A stretch of DNA of 64,000 nt, taken from Clostridiales bacterium (GTDB lineage: Bacteria > Bacillota > Clostridia > Oscillospirales > Ruminococcaceae). Position 1 is the stretch's first letter, and each line of letters begins with the position of its first letter. The stretch spans positions 62,001 through 126,000 of the forward strand of contig QAMM01000009.1 of NCBI GenBank assembly GCA_003150405.1. The letters run 5' to 3'. The notes below the pieces were generated by a model. The model had not been told where the DNA came from. It worked only from the letters and a program-made list of their open reading frames with translations, and searched no databases. Below are positions 19,945 to 27,441 of the stretch, piece after piece. The position numbers and the translations under genes were made by a program.

Positions 19945-21236
19945 TCCGCATCCGCCTTTCTCTCTAAACCATTGTCCTTATATACCAGCCTGCCGTTCAG
20001 CAGGGTGTATTTGATTTTCCCTTGCAGCGTCATCCCTTTGAAAACGCTGTTGCGGCTCTTGGAGTGAAGCCTGTCCACATCCACCGCCCAGCGCTCGTTG
20101 AGGTCTGCCGCCGCAATATCCGCCGGCATACCAACCGCGAGCGAACCCGCCCGAATACCGAGCAGCCTGGCCGGATTCAGCGACATCCGCTCAATCAGCC
20201 CGCTGATGGAGAGCTTACCGGTCTGCACCAGCGCCGTCATGCAAGCGGCAAAGGAGGTTTCCAGCCCTACAACACCATTTGGCGCCTTTTCAAAATCCGC
20301 CTTCTCCTCCGGTGCATGCGGCGCATGGTCGGTGACAATGCAGTCGAGCGTCCCGTCCAACACCCCTTCCAGCACCGCATCACAATCCTCCTGCTCCCGC
20401 AGCGGCGGATTCATGCGGTAGTCCGCATCCCGCTTGAAAAGCAGCTCGTCGGTGAGCATAAAGTAATGGGGAGCGGTTTCCGCCGTCACCCGCACGCCGC
20501 GCGCTTTGGCGTCCCGAATCAGGGCGACCGATCCTTTGGTGCTGACGTGGGCAATATGGATTGCCGTACCCGTCGCAGCTGCCAGCGCAATTTCCCTGGC
20601 CGTTACACTGTCCTCAGAGGAACGGTGCATCCCTTTGACCCCCAGTGCGCGGGAAATTTTGCCCTCATTGACTATCCCGCCGTCTATAATCGCCAAATCC
20701 TCACAGTGAGAAATAATCTTCATCTGGCTGCGGTCGGCGAGCTCCAGCGCGCGCTGCATCATCGCCGCGTTTTCCACCGGGCGCCCGTCGTCCGAAACGC
20801 CGACGGCTCCCGCAGCCTTCAGCGCGGCAAAATCGGTCATCTCTACGCCGGAAAGCCCTTTGGTAATCGCAGCCACCGGGTAAACATGGGCATCCGCATG
20901 GCTTGCTTTGTCCACAATATAACGAACCGTCTCCGGTGTATCAACCGTTGGTCTGGTATTGGGCATACAGGCGACCGAGGTCACACCGCCAGCCGCCGCC
21001 GCACGGCAGCCGGAAAAAATGTCCTCTTTATAGGTAAGGCCAGGGTCGCGGAAATGTACATGCATATCCACAAGGCCCGGAAACACTGCCAGTCCGGTGA
21101 GATCCAGCTCCTGTTCGCCGTGAAGCCCCGTGCCGATTTCAGCAACCAAACCGTTTTCAATCCGGATATCTGCAATCTGCTTCAAGTTCTGGGAGGGGTC
21201 TATCACCAACCCGTTTTTGAGTACCATTCTGCTCAT
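19941..21236 (-). CDS. pyrC: Dihydroorotase
   Basis: Zinc amidohydrolase that cyclizes carbamoyl aspartate to dihydroorotate. The 431 residues contain DMHVHFRDPGLTYKED (metal histidines, about 57-72), CMPNTRPTVD, and DHAPHAPEEK (about 302-311), so the active site looks intact. Its ATG overlaps the pyrR stop. No pyrB (aspartate carbamoyltransferase) is in this operon, so it must be encoded outside the window. Confidence 0.95.
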   Translation of the reverse strand: MSRMVLKNGLVIDPSQNLKQIADIRIENGLVAEIGTGLHGEQELDLTGLAVFPGLVDMHVHFRDPGLTYKEDIFSGCRAAAAGGVTSVACMPNTRPTVDTPETVRYIVDKASHADAHVYPVAAITKGLSGVEMTDFAALKAAGAVGVSDDGRPVENAAMMQRALELADRSQMKIISHCEDLAIIDGGIVNEGKISRALGVKGMHRSSEDSVTAREIALAAATGTAIHIAHVSTKGSVALIRDAKARGVRVTAETAPHYFMLTDELLFKRDADYRMNPPLREQEDCDAVLEGVLDGTLDCIVTDHAPHAPEEKADFEKAPNGVVGLETSFAACMTALVQTGKLSISGLIERMSLNPARLLGIRAGSLAVGMPADIAAADLNERWAVDVDRLHSKSRNSVFKGMTLQGKIKYTLLNGRLVYKDNGLERKADAE

Positions 21237-21772
21237 CTGCCGTCCTCCTCTGCAATCACAACCTGGTCCTGTCCGTCCACCTCTTTAACCGCAACAACCA
21301 CCTTTTCCTCACGGGAGGTCGGCACGTTTTTGCCGATGAAATCCGCCCGGATAGGCAGTTCCCGGTGTCCGCGGTCAATCAGCACCGCAAGCTGAATGGT
21401 CTGCGGGCGGCCCTTGGCCATCAGCGCATCAATCGCCGCACGGACGCTGCGTCCAGTATAAATGACATCGTCCACCAGCACAATCTTTTTGGATTCCACC
21501 GCAAACGGCAGGCTCGTCTGGTCTGTGCACTCGGAAGGGCCGCGCCGATCGTCCCGGTAAGCCGTAATGTCCAGCATGCCAAGCGGCACCGTAACGCCCT
21601 CCACCTCCTGTATTTTATCAGCGATCCGCTGGGCAAGATTAACGCCGCGCCGCATAATGCCGACAATGCACAGCCCGCTTACACCTTTGTTGCGTTCAAT
21701 AATCTCATAGGAAATCCGCGCAACTGCGCGCTGCATGGCTTTTGCATCCAGAATAACTGCTTTTTGTGTCAC
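21233..21772 (-). CDS. pyrR: Bifunctional pyr operon regulator / uracil phosphoribosyltransferase
   Basis: RNA-binding attenuation protein that responds to UMP/UTP and PRPP, with UPRTase activity. The PRPP loop VLVDDVIYTGRSVRAA is intact. I choose GTG 21772 (MTQKAVILDAKAM, 179 residues) because AAGGGTGGAG lies just upstream and homologues start there; ATG 21790 has no binding site. The leader upstream contains a matching PyrR-binding loop and terminator. Confidence 0.95.
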   Translation of the reverse strand: MTQKAVILDAKAMQRAVARISYEIIERNKGVSGLCIVGIMRRGVNLAQRIADKIQEVEGVTVPLGMLDITAYRDDRRGPSECTDQTSLPFAVESKKIVLVDDVIYTGRSVRAAIDALMAKGRPQTIQLAVLIDRGHRELPIRADFIGKNVPTSREEKVVVAVKEVDGQDQVVIAEEDGR

Positions 21773-21802
21773 GCACTCCACCCTTCCCATGTTGTTTTAA
21801 AA

Positions 21803-21839
21803 ATAAAAAAACCAAACTGCCTGTACTGACAGCTTGGTT
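21803..21839 (-). terminator. Attenuator terminator in the pyr leader
   Basis: On the minus strand, a stem AACCAAGCTGTC / GGCAGTTTGGTT (21810-21839, with G-U pairs) runs into a long T tract (TTTTTTTATTTTT), directly before pyrR. It is the conditional terminator of the PyrR attenuation system. Confidence 0.85.
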
Positions 21840-21897
21840 GCTCAACTCGTTGCAGTGTGCCCCTTTCCCCAGGACGCACAAGATTCAGCAGACCGCC

Positions 21898-21930
21898 TTG
21901 TCAGCCTCACAGGACCAACTTAAAGGTTGT
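21898..21930 (-). promoter_or_regulatory. PyrR-binding loop (anti-antiterminator)
   Basis: The minus-strand RNA reads GGTCCTGTGAGGCT (21903-21916), matching the PyrR target AGUCCNGNGAGGCU in its core. It is enclosed by CCTT...AAGG and GTT...GAC stem arms. PyrR with UMP would stabilize this hairpin and favour termination. Confidence 0.85.
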
Positions 21931-21943
21931 CAAATTTTTTTAT

Positions 21944-21972
21944 ATTATAACCCATCCGGGCGGTTTTGTCCA
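21944..21972 (-). promoter_or_regulatory. Promoter of the pyr operon
   Basis: TGGACA (21967-21972), 17 bases, TATAAT (21944-21949) on the minus strand. It gives a leader of about 160 bases that contains the PyrR loop and attenuator. Confidence 0.8.
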
Positions 21973-22002
21973 GACCTAAATCCTGGAACCTGCAAAAACA
22001 TT

Positions 22003-22554
22003 TCACATGCGGTTACGCCGCAGGCGGTCAATATATTTTGGTTTAAACCAGTGGATATAAGCACCGATGACGCGGGTAAGCGCCAGGTCGTACACCAGAA
22101 AAACCACATTTGCAGCAAGCCAGAACACCAGGAAGGTAAACTTTCCAAATATATGAATATCCGGCATGACCTCAGTTAGACCAAGGAACCACCGGGCCAG
22201 AAAAAACAAAAGGATCAGCGCCGCATTGGCAAGCAAAAACTTCATTGCCCATTCCAGCATCCGTTTGCGAATGCGCTCAATCGAAGCCTTTGCAATGGGG
22301 TAAATGCCAAAAAAGAAAACAAACATCAGCATGGCAGATTTATCCGGCGTGAGAAAAAACGAAACAACAGCCACTACACCATACGCAAGATAAGCCCATT
22401 TGACACCAAATTCAATCACCAGCGACACCATCAGCAAGCCTGCAAGCGCAGGGAGCGCTACGGTTGCAAATGGGAACAGGCCAGTACAGAGCATAAGCAC
22501 AATGCAGAGCGCGCAGATGATTCCACCAAAAGCAATGCGAAACGCCTTGTTCAA
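22003..22554 (-). CDS. Integral membrane protein, function unknown
   Basis: A 183-residue, very hydrophobic protein with about five predicted membrane helices and a basic C-terminus (IDRLRRNRM). I do not recognise a named family; it resembles small membrane proteins often found after J-domain genes in Clostridia. The start is TTG 22554 behind AAGGAGG. It lies 13 bases after the J-domain gene and is the last gene of a three-gene operon. Confidence 0.75.
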   Translation of the reverse strand: MNKAFRIAFGGIICALCIVLMLCTGLFPFATVALPALAGLLMVSLVIEFGVKWAYLAYGVVAVVSFFLTPDKSAMLMFVFFFGIYPIAKASIERIRKRMLEWAMKFLLANAALILLFFLARWFLGLTEVMPDIHIFGKFTFLVFWLAANVVFLVYDLALTRVIGAYIHWFKPKYIDRLRRNRM

Positions 22555-22567
22555 CGGGGACGCCTCC

Positions 22568-23203
22568 TTAACAGCATGGGATACAGTCGCCGCCCATACA
22601 TTCGCAGCAACAGTCGGTACAAATCAGGCCAGAACAGCAGTCGCAGGCAGAACAGCCGCCTACCTGCTGATTGGGGGTGCGGTACTGGCCGTTGGGACTG
22701 CCACCCATGTTTCCCTGCCTCTGCCACATCATACGCTGATATGCCGCCCGGTATTCCGGGTTGTTTGGGTTCATCTGGCAGGCAGAGGAAAAATGGGCCA
22801 TTGCGTCATCCAACCAACCGCGGGAATAATAGACGCTTCCCTTTAAGAAATACCACTCCGCATCCCGTTTTTGCGCCGGGACACCATCCAACAAAACCTC
22901 TGCTTCATCAAAACGGTTCTGCATAATCAGACGGCGAATGTCCGGATAAGACGAATTCGCATTGTTGTACTGCTGCCCGCCGGCACTTTGACCGGTGCCG
23001 GAACGCTCTGAAGAGCGGCGCTCATTCATAATCTGGTCGTACGCTTCGTTGATTTCAGCCATCTTTTCATTTGCAATTTCTTCAAGAGGGCTGGCGGCAT
23101 AATTATCCGGGTGATATTTTTTTGCAAGCTGCTTATATGCATTTTTAATCTCTTCGGTTGAAGCAGATGGCGAAACGCCAAGCACCTTATAAGGGTCTGT
23201 CAT
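22568..23203 (-). CDS. J-domain protein with cysteine-rich tail
   Basis: A 211-residue protein. A clear J-domain (about 1-62, HPD in KKYHPDNY) is followed by a polar linker, a TPR-like helical part ([23 protein letters not shown], about 125-150) and a C-terminal 31-residue tail with 12 cysteines, including CDCC and CCCEC clusters. It lacks the DnaJ zinc repeats and is not the general DnaJ (found at 5.5 kb). The tail may bind metal or be lipid-modified; this is inference. Start ATG 23203 has GGAGG and lies inside the end of the upstream gene (17-base overlap). Confidence 0.82.
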   Translation of the reverse strand: MTDPYKVLGVSPSASTEEIKNAYKQLAKKYHPDNYAASPLEEIANEKMAEINEAYDQIMNERRSSERSGTGQSAGGQQYNNANSSYPDIRRLIMQNRFDEAEVLLDGVPAQKRDAEWYFLKGSVYYSRGWLDDAMAHFSSACQMNPNNPEYRAAYQRMMWQRQGNMGGSPNGQYRTPNQQVGGCSACDCCSGLICTDCCCECMGGDCIPCC

Positions 23204-24077
23204 TGGGCTTTTTCCTCCTGTTGGACAACACCTGGTTTTTCATAGCAGGCAGTCCAAGATAAATAATATTATCTAAAATCGTTTTATAACGGTTGAGTTC
23301 CACCAACTCATAGGCGAGCGCCATCTCGCCGTGGGTCACATTGATCATCGCTTCGGCCTGCCGTTTGACCTCCTGATCCGGATGCTCCGCACCTGCGGCA
23401 CGGGTCTTTTCCCAGCGCAAAAGCGGGTTAAAGCTTCCAGACTTTCGGTCGTCCTCCAGGTCGTCAAGCGCATCCATCAAATAAATCCAGCGTCCAAGCA
23501 GAAAACCAAACCGATGCAGCACTTTTTTTTGCGTTTCTCCCGCTGCCAACTGCTCAAAAATAAGCGCCAACGCCCGCGATGAGGACTCTGCCGCCATATC
23601 CACCGTGCAGCCGGGGGCTGCTTCAACCTGCTGCTGCCGGGCCAGTGTATTCTGCATAACTGCGTCCAGCTCAGGATACCGTTTGACCGCCTTTTTATAG
23701 GAACGACGGACCGAAGGACCAAGCACCCGGTAACCGCAGCGTTTGAAAAAACCGCTGTCTGCAATGTTGTCTTTCCACTTGTAGTAAAGCATCATCATGG
23801 CGCAGGCCGCAACGTAGGAAAGATCGTCATTTGCACACATGCAGGGCCGTTTGGTAAAAGGATGTGCAATGCAGGTTTCTCGTTTAAACTGCACCCGCTC
23901 GCCGTGGGTGCCCATTGAGAGCATGGCGAGGAACGCAAAATCATAACTCAAGGTCATTCGGGCAAGCAGGCCGTAATCCCGGCCAAGCTGCTTGCAAAGG
24001 CCGCAGTACATCCCCTTGTAGGTGTCGAATTCATTTATTTTCAGTTCCGGCTTAAACGGCCGAACATAACCAAACAA
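23187..24077 (-). CDS. DUF5685 family protein
   Basis: A 296-residue protein recognised by its start ([21 protein letters not shown]) and the cysteine motifs YCGLCKQLG (about 25-33) and RPCMCANDD. It is mostly helical with an isoprenoid-synthase-like feel ([11 protein letters not shown] near 200-210), but no function is known. The start is TTG 24077 behind AGAGGG. First gene of an operon with the J-domain and membrane proteins, so the three may act together on an envelope or metal-linked process (inference). Confidence 0.78.
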   Translation of the reverse strand: MFGYVRPFKPELKINEFDTYKGMYCGLCKQLGRDYGLLARMTLSYDFAFLAMLSMGTHGERVQFKRETCIAHPFTKRPCMCANDDLSYVAACAMMMLYYKWKDNIADSGFFKRCGYRVLGPSVRRSYKKAVKRYPELDAVMQNTLARQQQVEAAPGCTVDMAAESSSRALALIFEQLAAGETQKKVLHRFGFLLGRWIYLMDALDDLEDDRKSGSFNPLLRWEKTRAAGAEHPDQEVKRQAEAMINVTHGEMALAYELVELNRYKTILDNIIYLGLPAMKNQVLSNRRKKPNDRPL

Positions 24078-24159
24078 CGAATCCCTCTTTTCCTGATCGC
24101 GTTAATCTATATTTTACCCGATACAATAGTAAAAATGATGAAGTAAATGTAAACTTACA

Positions 24160-24167
24160 TTCGACAA
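24160..24167 (-). promoter_or_regulatory. Possible Spo0A box upstream of the DUF5685 operon
   Basis: TTGTCGAA on the minus strand, identical to the 0A-box core, 83 bases before the operon start. An 8-mer match is expected about twice by chance in 64 kb on both strands, so this is only suggestive. Confidence 0.3.
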
Positions 24168-24230
24168 AACCCGTATTTCCAGCTCTTTCTCATTCAGCAG
24201 GCACAGTCGTTCTCTTTTTTCATGTAAAAC

Positions 24231-24263
24231 AAAAATGCCGCAGGCTTAACCCACAGCATTTTT
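24231..24263 (-). terminator. Terminator of the spoVB-S1 block
   Basis: Minus strand AAAAATGCTGTGGG ... CCTGCGGCATTTTTG: a stem of about 10 pairs with some G-U, then TTTTTGTTTT. It lies 38 bases after the S1-domain gene. Confidence 0.65.
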
Positions 24264-24300
24264 CTCAAAAACAAAACGAAAAGTTACAACACCTACAGCC

Positions 24301-24747
24301 CTAACGGGAGCCGCGGCGGGAATAAGAACCGCGCTTGCCGTCCATTGTCCGCTTCAGGTCGGACATTTTTTCGTCGCTGGACTGTTTGAACTTATTCATC
24401 ATTTCTTCAAACGAAAGGTTTTCCGGAGCCTTCTTTGGCGTCCATTCATTCGCACCACGGCCACCCCTAAAATCCTGACGCGGAGCCGGGCGCCCCTGCG
24501 CAGGCTGCGGTTTCGGCTGCGCGCGTTTTATGGACAGCGCAATCTTACCGTCGTCCGCAATGTTTAAAACCATGACCTTGACAACATCGTTTTCCTTGAC
24601 AAAGTCGGTAATTTCCTTAACATAGCTGGTTGCTACTTCAGAAATATGGACCATGCCAGTCTTGCCTTCGCCCAAATCGACAAATGCGCCGAACTTTGTA
24701 ATCCCGGTCACCTTGCCCTCGACGATTTTTCCAACTTCAAGCTGCAT
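24301..24747 (-). CDS. yabR: S1 RNA-binding domain protein (YabR / GSP13-like)
   Basis: A 148-residue protein with one S1 domain (about 1-72: GKIVEGKVTGITKFGAFVDLGEGKTGMVH) and a basic, Gly/Arg/Ser-rich tail. Homologues bind RNA or the ribosome. ATG 24747 has GGAGG about 13 bases upstream, a long spacing. It sits directly after divIC, the order seen in Bacillus (divIC-yabR), which supports the assignment. Confidence 0.88.
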   Translation of the reverse strand: MQLEVGKIVEGKVTGITKFGAFVDLGEGKTGMVHISEVATSYVKEITDFVKENDVVKVMVLNIADDGKIALSIKRAQPKPQPAQGRPAPRQDFRGGRGANEWTPKKAPENLSFEEMMNKFKQSSDEKMSDLKRTMDGKRGSYSRRGSR

Positions 24748-24776
24748 AAAAAAATGTTATCCTCCTTGAAACTCAA

Positions 24777-25070
24777 TCAGCTACCGGAAACATCAATGAA
24801 GACGCGCTCATCGGGGTACACATAACCCAATTTTTCCCGGGCAATCCGCGCAATGTATTCGCTGTAATCGCTCTGCCCCAGCATGGTCTTAAGTTCTTCG
24901 TTGGTCTGCTGCTGCGAAACAATTTTTTTATTAATAACATCAAGCTCTTCATTTTTCTGCGCCAAATCCATTTGCAGCATAACAAGCGAAGTCAGCCCAT
25001 AACACAGGAATGCGGCTAAAAGCAGCTTTAAGAAAATACCTCTACGCTTCCGGGCCTTTTGCTTCTTCAA
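24777..25070 (-). CDS. divIC: Septum formation initiator (DivIC/FtsB-like)
   Basis: A 97-residue bitopic membrane protein: basic N-terminus (KKQKARKRRG), one membrane helix (about 13-32) and an extracytoplasmic coiled coil (about 35-70), as in DivIC/FtsB partners of FtsL and DivIB. I set the start at TTG 25070, inside the end of yabQ, because AAGGAGG is nine bases upstream and the longer reading to 25256 would overlap most of yabQ. Translational coupling with yabQ is likely. Confidence 0.85.
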   Translation of the reverse strand: MKKQKARKRRGIFLKLLLAAFLCYGLTSLVMLQMDLAQKNEELDVINKKIVSQQQTNEELKTMLGQSDYSEYIARIAREKLGYVYPDERVFIDVSGS

Positions 25071-25587
25071 GAGCGGCGTCCTCCTTTTTTGGTTTTTTTC
25101 GGTATAGTTTGAATAAATTATACACCACATGCCGCTTGGGTTGCAAGCCGTTTTCCGGAATTTTTTTATGTTTTTTCCGATTCTCAAGGGCTTGCTGCCG
25201 TCTTTTTTGTATCTTTTTTCCAACAAACCGCCCAAATTTGACAAATGGACGTGCAAGGGCGCCCCAAAAACGCCGTATCCATTTGACCACCCAAACCGCC
25301 AGATGCATAAACAGGACGCTGATCGAAAAATGGCAGATCAAAAAACCCAGCAACGCACCGACAAGAACATAGACCCGCACCTGTCCGGAACAATAGCGGA
25401 CAAAGAACAGGTAAACAATCAGGGTGGAGGAAAGAAAATACAACAGGTCACAGACAAAGGTCACCAGCTTGGGGTTGCCCAGCACCAGACGGATCACCCG
25501 GAAAATATCCAAATACAGGCTCAACCCCACGCCAAGCACGCAGGAATACAGAAAAATAAGGGTCTGTTGGGACATTGTAATCGTCAT
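25042..25587 (-). CDS. yabQ: Spore cortex biosynthesis protein YabQ
   Basis: A 181-residue membrane protein with about four or five helices in the first 110 residues (LIFLYSCVLGVGLSLYLDIF, then several more) and a long basic C-terminal tail. In Bacillus YabQ is a forespore outer-membrane protein required for cortex formation. ATG 25587 has AAGGTGG. It overlaps the divIC start and follows yabP by 12 bases, the classical order. Confidence 0.88.
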   Translation of the reverse strand: MTITMSQQTLIFLYSCVLGVGLSLYLDIFRVIRLVLGNPKLVTFVCDLLYFLSSTLIVYLFFVRYCSGQVRVYVLVGALLGFLICHFSISVLFMHLAVWVVKWIRRFWGALARPFVKFGRFVGKKIQKRRQQALENRKKHKKIPENGLQPKRHVVYNLFKLYRKKPKKEDAALEEAKGPEA

Positions 25588-25599
25588 ATTCCCGCCACC

Positions 25600-25878
25600 T
25601 TAACGGAACAGTTTTGACAGCATGCCTCCGCCCTTCTTCTGAACTTCGGTGTAGTTCATCGACCAGATTTCCCCATCCATCGTAAGTTCCCCAGTCTCTA
25701 CATTGAGTTTGTTGACATGCAGGTCGTACCCTTTTATGGTCAGTTCGCCCATTTGGGTGTAGACCACTGCGGTCTGTTCATCAAAGTTGTCAATATCCAT
25801 GACGCCTGAAATGCTTAGGTGTTTTCTGTCCTCCAAAACGACATTGTGCGGAAGTTTGATTTGGTTTTTTTCTTCCAC
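25600..25878 (-). CDS. yabP: Sporulation protein YabP
   Basis: A 92-residue YabP/YqfC-family protein (PHNVVLEDRKHLSISGVMDIDNFDE), mother-cell expressed in Bacillus and needed for cortex formation together with YabQ. I choose GTG 25878 (EEKNQIKLPHNV) with AAGGTGG eight bases upstream; GTG 25890 overlaps the binding site. It is coupled with yabQ. Confidence 0.88.
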   Translation of the reverse strand: MEEKNQIKLPHNVVLEDRKHLSISGVMDIDNFDEQTAVVYTQMGELTIKGYDLHVNKLNVETGELTMDGEIWSMNYTEVQKKGGGMLSKLFR

Positions 25879-25954
25879 CGCTGACACCACCTTACCGATT
25901 ACTTGTTCTATAATCTATTCAGTGTACAGCGGGTTTATGCCGGAAAGGCAGCCG

Positions 25955-26194
25955 TTAAACCACCTCATAGTGGGTAGCGGCATCCTCTTTTTTGACGTAT
26001 TCGCTCACCTTAAGCACCTTCACCCTTAATGGAGTGGCGCCCATATTGATCTCAATAACGTCGCCGATCTTTACGTCGTAAGACGCGCGGGCCACCTTGC
26101 CGTTTACTACAATTTTCCCTGCGTCGCAGGCTTCATTCGCAACGGTGCGTCGCTTAATTAGCCGTACAATTTTCAAATATTTATCCAGTCTCAT
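25955..26194 (-). CDS. rqcP: S4-domain RNA-binding protein RqcP
   Basis: A 79-residue Hsp15/RqcP protein made of one S4 domain (RLDKYLKIVRLIKRRTVANE...KIVVNGKVAR). In Bacillus RqcP acts with RqcH in ribosome-associated quality control, where it helps add C-terminal alanine tails. ATG 26194 matches the family N-terminus and has AGAGG upstream. A terminator separates it from hup, so it may have its own start site or depend on read-through. Confidence 0.92.
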   Translation of the reverse strand: MRLDKYLKIVRLIKRRTVANEACDAGKIVVNGKVARASYDVKIGDVIEINMGATPLRVKVLKVSEYVKKEDAATHYEVV

Positions 26195-26221
26195 AGCAAC
26201 CTCTTTTTTGATATAAAAACA

Positions 26222-26257
26222 ACAAAAAGGGCTGTGCACATTCTGCACGGCCCTTTG
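26222..26257 (-). terminator. Terminator of hup
   Basis: Minus strand AAAGGGC-C-GTGCA / TGCAC-A-GCCCTTT stem followed by TTTTTGTTGTTTTT, 17 bases after the hup stop. Confidence 0.85.
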
Positions 26258-26272
26258 GATACCGGAACTGTC

Positions 26273-26548
26273 TTATTTTGCGACAGCGTCTTTCAGAGCT
26301 TTACCAGCTTTGAATGCCGGAACTTTGGTAGCAGCAATGGTGATCTTCTCGCCAGTTGCAGGGTTTTTACCCTCTCTTGCAGCACGGTCACGCACTTCAA
26401 AGGTGCCAAAGCCAACAAGCTGAACCTTCTCGCCGGCAACCAAGGAGTCGGAAATAGCAGAAATAACAGCGCTAACTGCTTTATCAGCATCTTTCTTAGA
26501 AATTTCGGCTTTTGCAGCCACGGCACTAATCAAATCGGTTTTTGTCAT
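26273..26548 (-). CDS. hup: DNA-binding protein HU
   Basis: A 91-residue histone-like protein that bends and compacts DNA. Typical HU fold: helical N-terminus ([19 protein letters not shown]), the [11 protein letters not shown] strand and the [13 protein letters not shown] arm region. ATG 26548 has GGAGG. A strong terminator follows. HU inserted between mazG and rqcP is a common clostridial variant of the Bacillus order. Confidence 0.96.
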   Translation of the reverse strand: MTKTDLISAVAAKAEISKKDADKAVSAVISAISDSLVAGEKVQLVGFGTFEVRDRAAREGKNPATGEKITIAATKVPAFKAGKALKDAVAK

Positions 26549-26592
26549 TTTTTAGAACCTCCGTAATTTTATTATCCAATAGGCAGATAAGC

Positions 26593-27393
26593 CTATGAAT
26601 GAACTCTTGTTTTTGCCTCCGCCCAAAGCCGGTTGAGCTCGTCCAGCGGGGCATCTTTCATTTGAATTCCTTGCTCTCCCGCAAGCTTTTCCACCTCGGC
26701 GAACCGCCGGATGAATTTTTCGGTGGCAAAGGAAAGGGCCTCCTCAGCGTCCAGATGCAGAAAGCGGGATACATTGACACAGCTAAACAGCAGATCGCCG
26801 AACTCCTCGGCAACCGCTTCCCGGTTCCCGGAGGTAACCGCCTCTTTGAGCTCACACAGCTCGGAATCCAAATCCTTCATACTGTCGTCCAATGCAGGGT
26901 AGTCAAACCCTGTTTTAGCGGCGCGCTGCTGAACCTTTGCGCTTCGCATCAGCGCCGGAAGGACTTTGGGAACCGAAAGCACTGCGTCAGTCTGGGTTTT
27001 CTGCCCCTTTTCCTGTTTCTTGATTTCATCCCAGTTGCGCAGAACCTCCTCCGAGGTGCTGGCAACCACATCGCCGAAGATATGGGGATGACGCAGAATC
27101 AGCTTTTTGCAGATACCGTCACAGACGTCATCAAAATCGAAGGCACCCTCTTCCGCCTCCATCTGAGCATGAAACACCACCTGGAGCAGCACATCACCCA
27201 GCTCTTCTTCGAGCAGCGCCTTATCCCGGTTGTCAATGGCCTCGACAACTTCGTAGGTCTCCTCAATGAAATTGCGGCGGATACTCTCATGGGTCTGTTC
27301 CCTGTCCCACGGACAGCCGTTTTCACTGCGGAGCACCCTCATAATCTCCAAAAGATCCTCCACCCGGTACCGTTCTTTCCGCTTAAAATCCAT
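26593..27393 (-). CDS. mazG: Nucleoside triphosphate pyrophosphohydrolase MazG
   Basis: Hydrolyses NTPs to NMP and PPi, cleaning damaged or stress-related nucleotides. The 266 residues hold two MazG folds. The first has the metal-binding EETYEVVEAIDN...EELGDVLLQVVFH pattern (about 42-72), and a similar pattern recurs in the second half (LCELKEAVTSGN...EEFGDLLFSCVN). It corresponds to the MazG part of Bacillus YabN; the methylase half is absent. Confidence 0.93.
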   Translation of the reverse strand: MDFKRKERYRVEDLLEIMRVLRSENGCPWDREQTHESIRRNFIEETYEVVEAIDNRDKALLEEELGDVLLQVVFHAQMEAEEGAFDFDDVCDGICKKLILRHPHIFGDVVASTSEEVLRNWDEIKKQEKGQKTQTDAVLSVPKVLPALMRSAKVQQRAAKTGFDYPALDDSMKDLDSELCELKEAVTSGNREAVAEEFGDLLFSCVNVSRFLHLDAEEALSFATEKFIRRFAEVEKLAGEQGIQMKDAPLDELNRLWAEAKTRVHS

Positions 27394-27441
27394 GCATAAA
27401 CCCTATCTTTCAACATCCTCTGAAAAACTCATGTTCTTATA

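Noticed and set aside
20022..21395. 457-residue plus-strand open frame
   Set aside because: Antisense to pyrC and the end of pyrR. His/Arg-rich composition is typical of a shadow frame.
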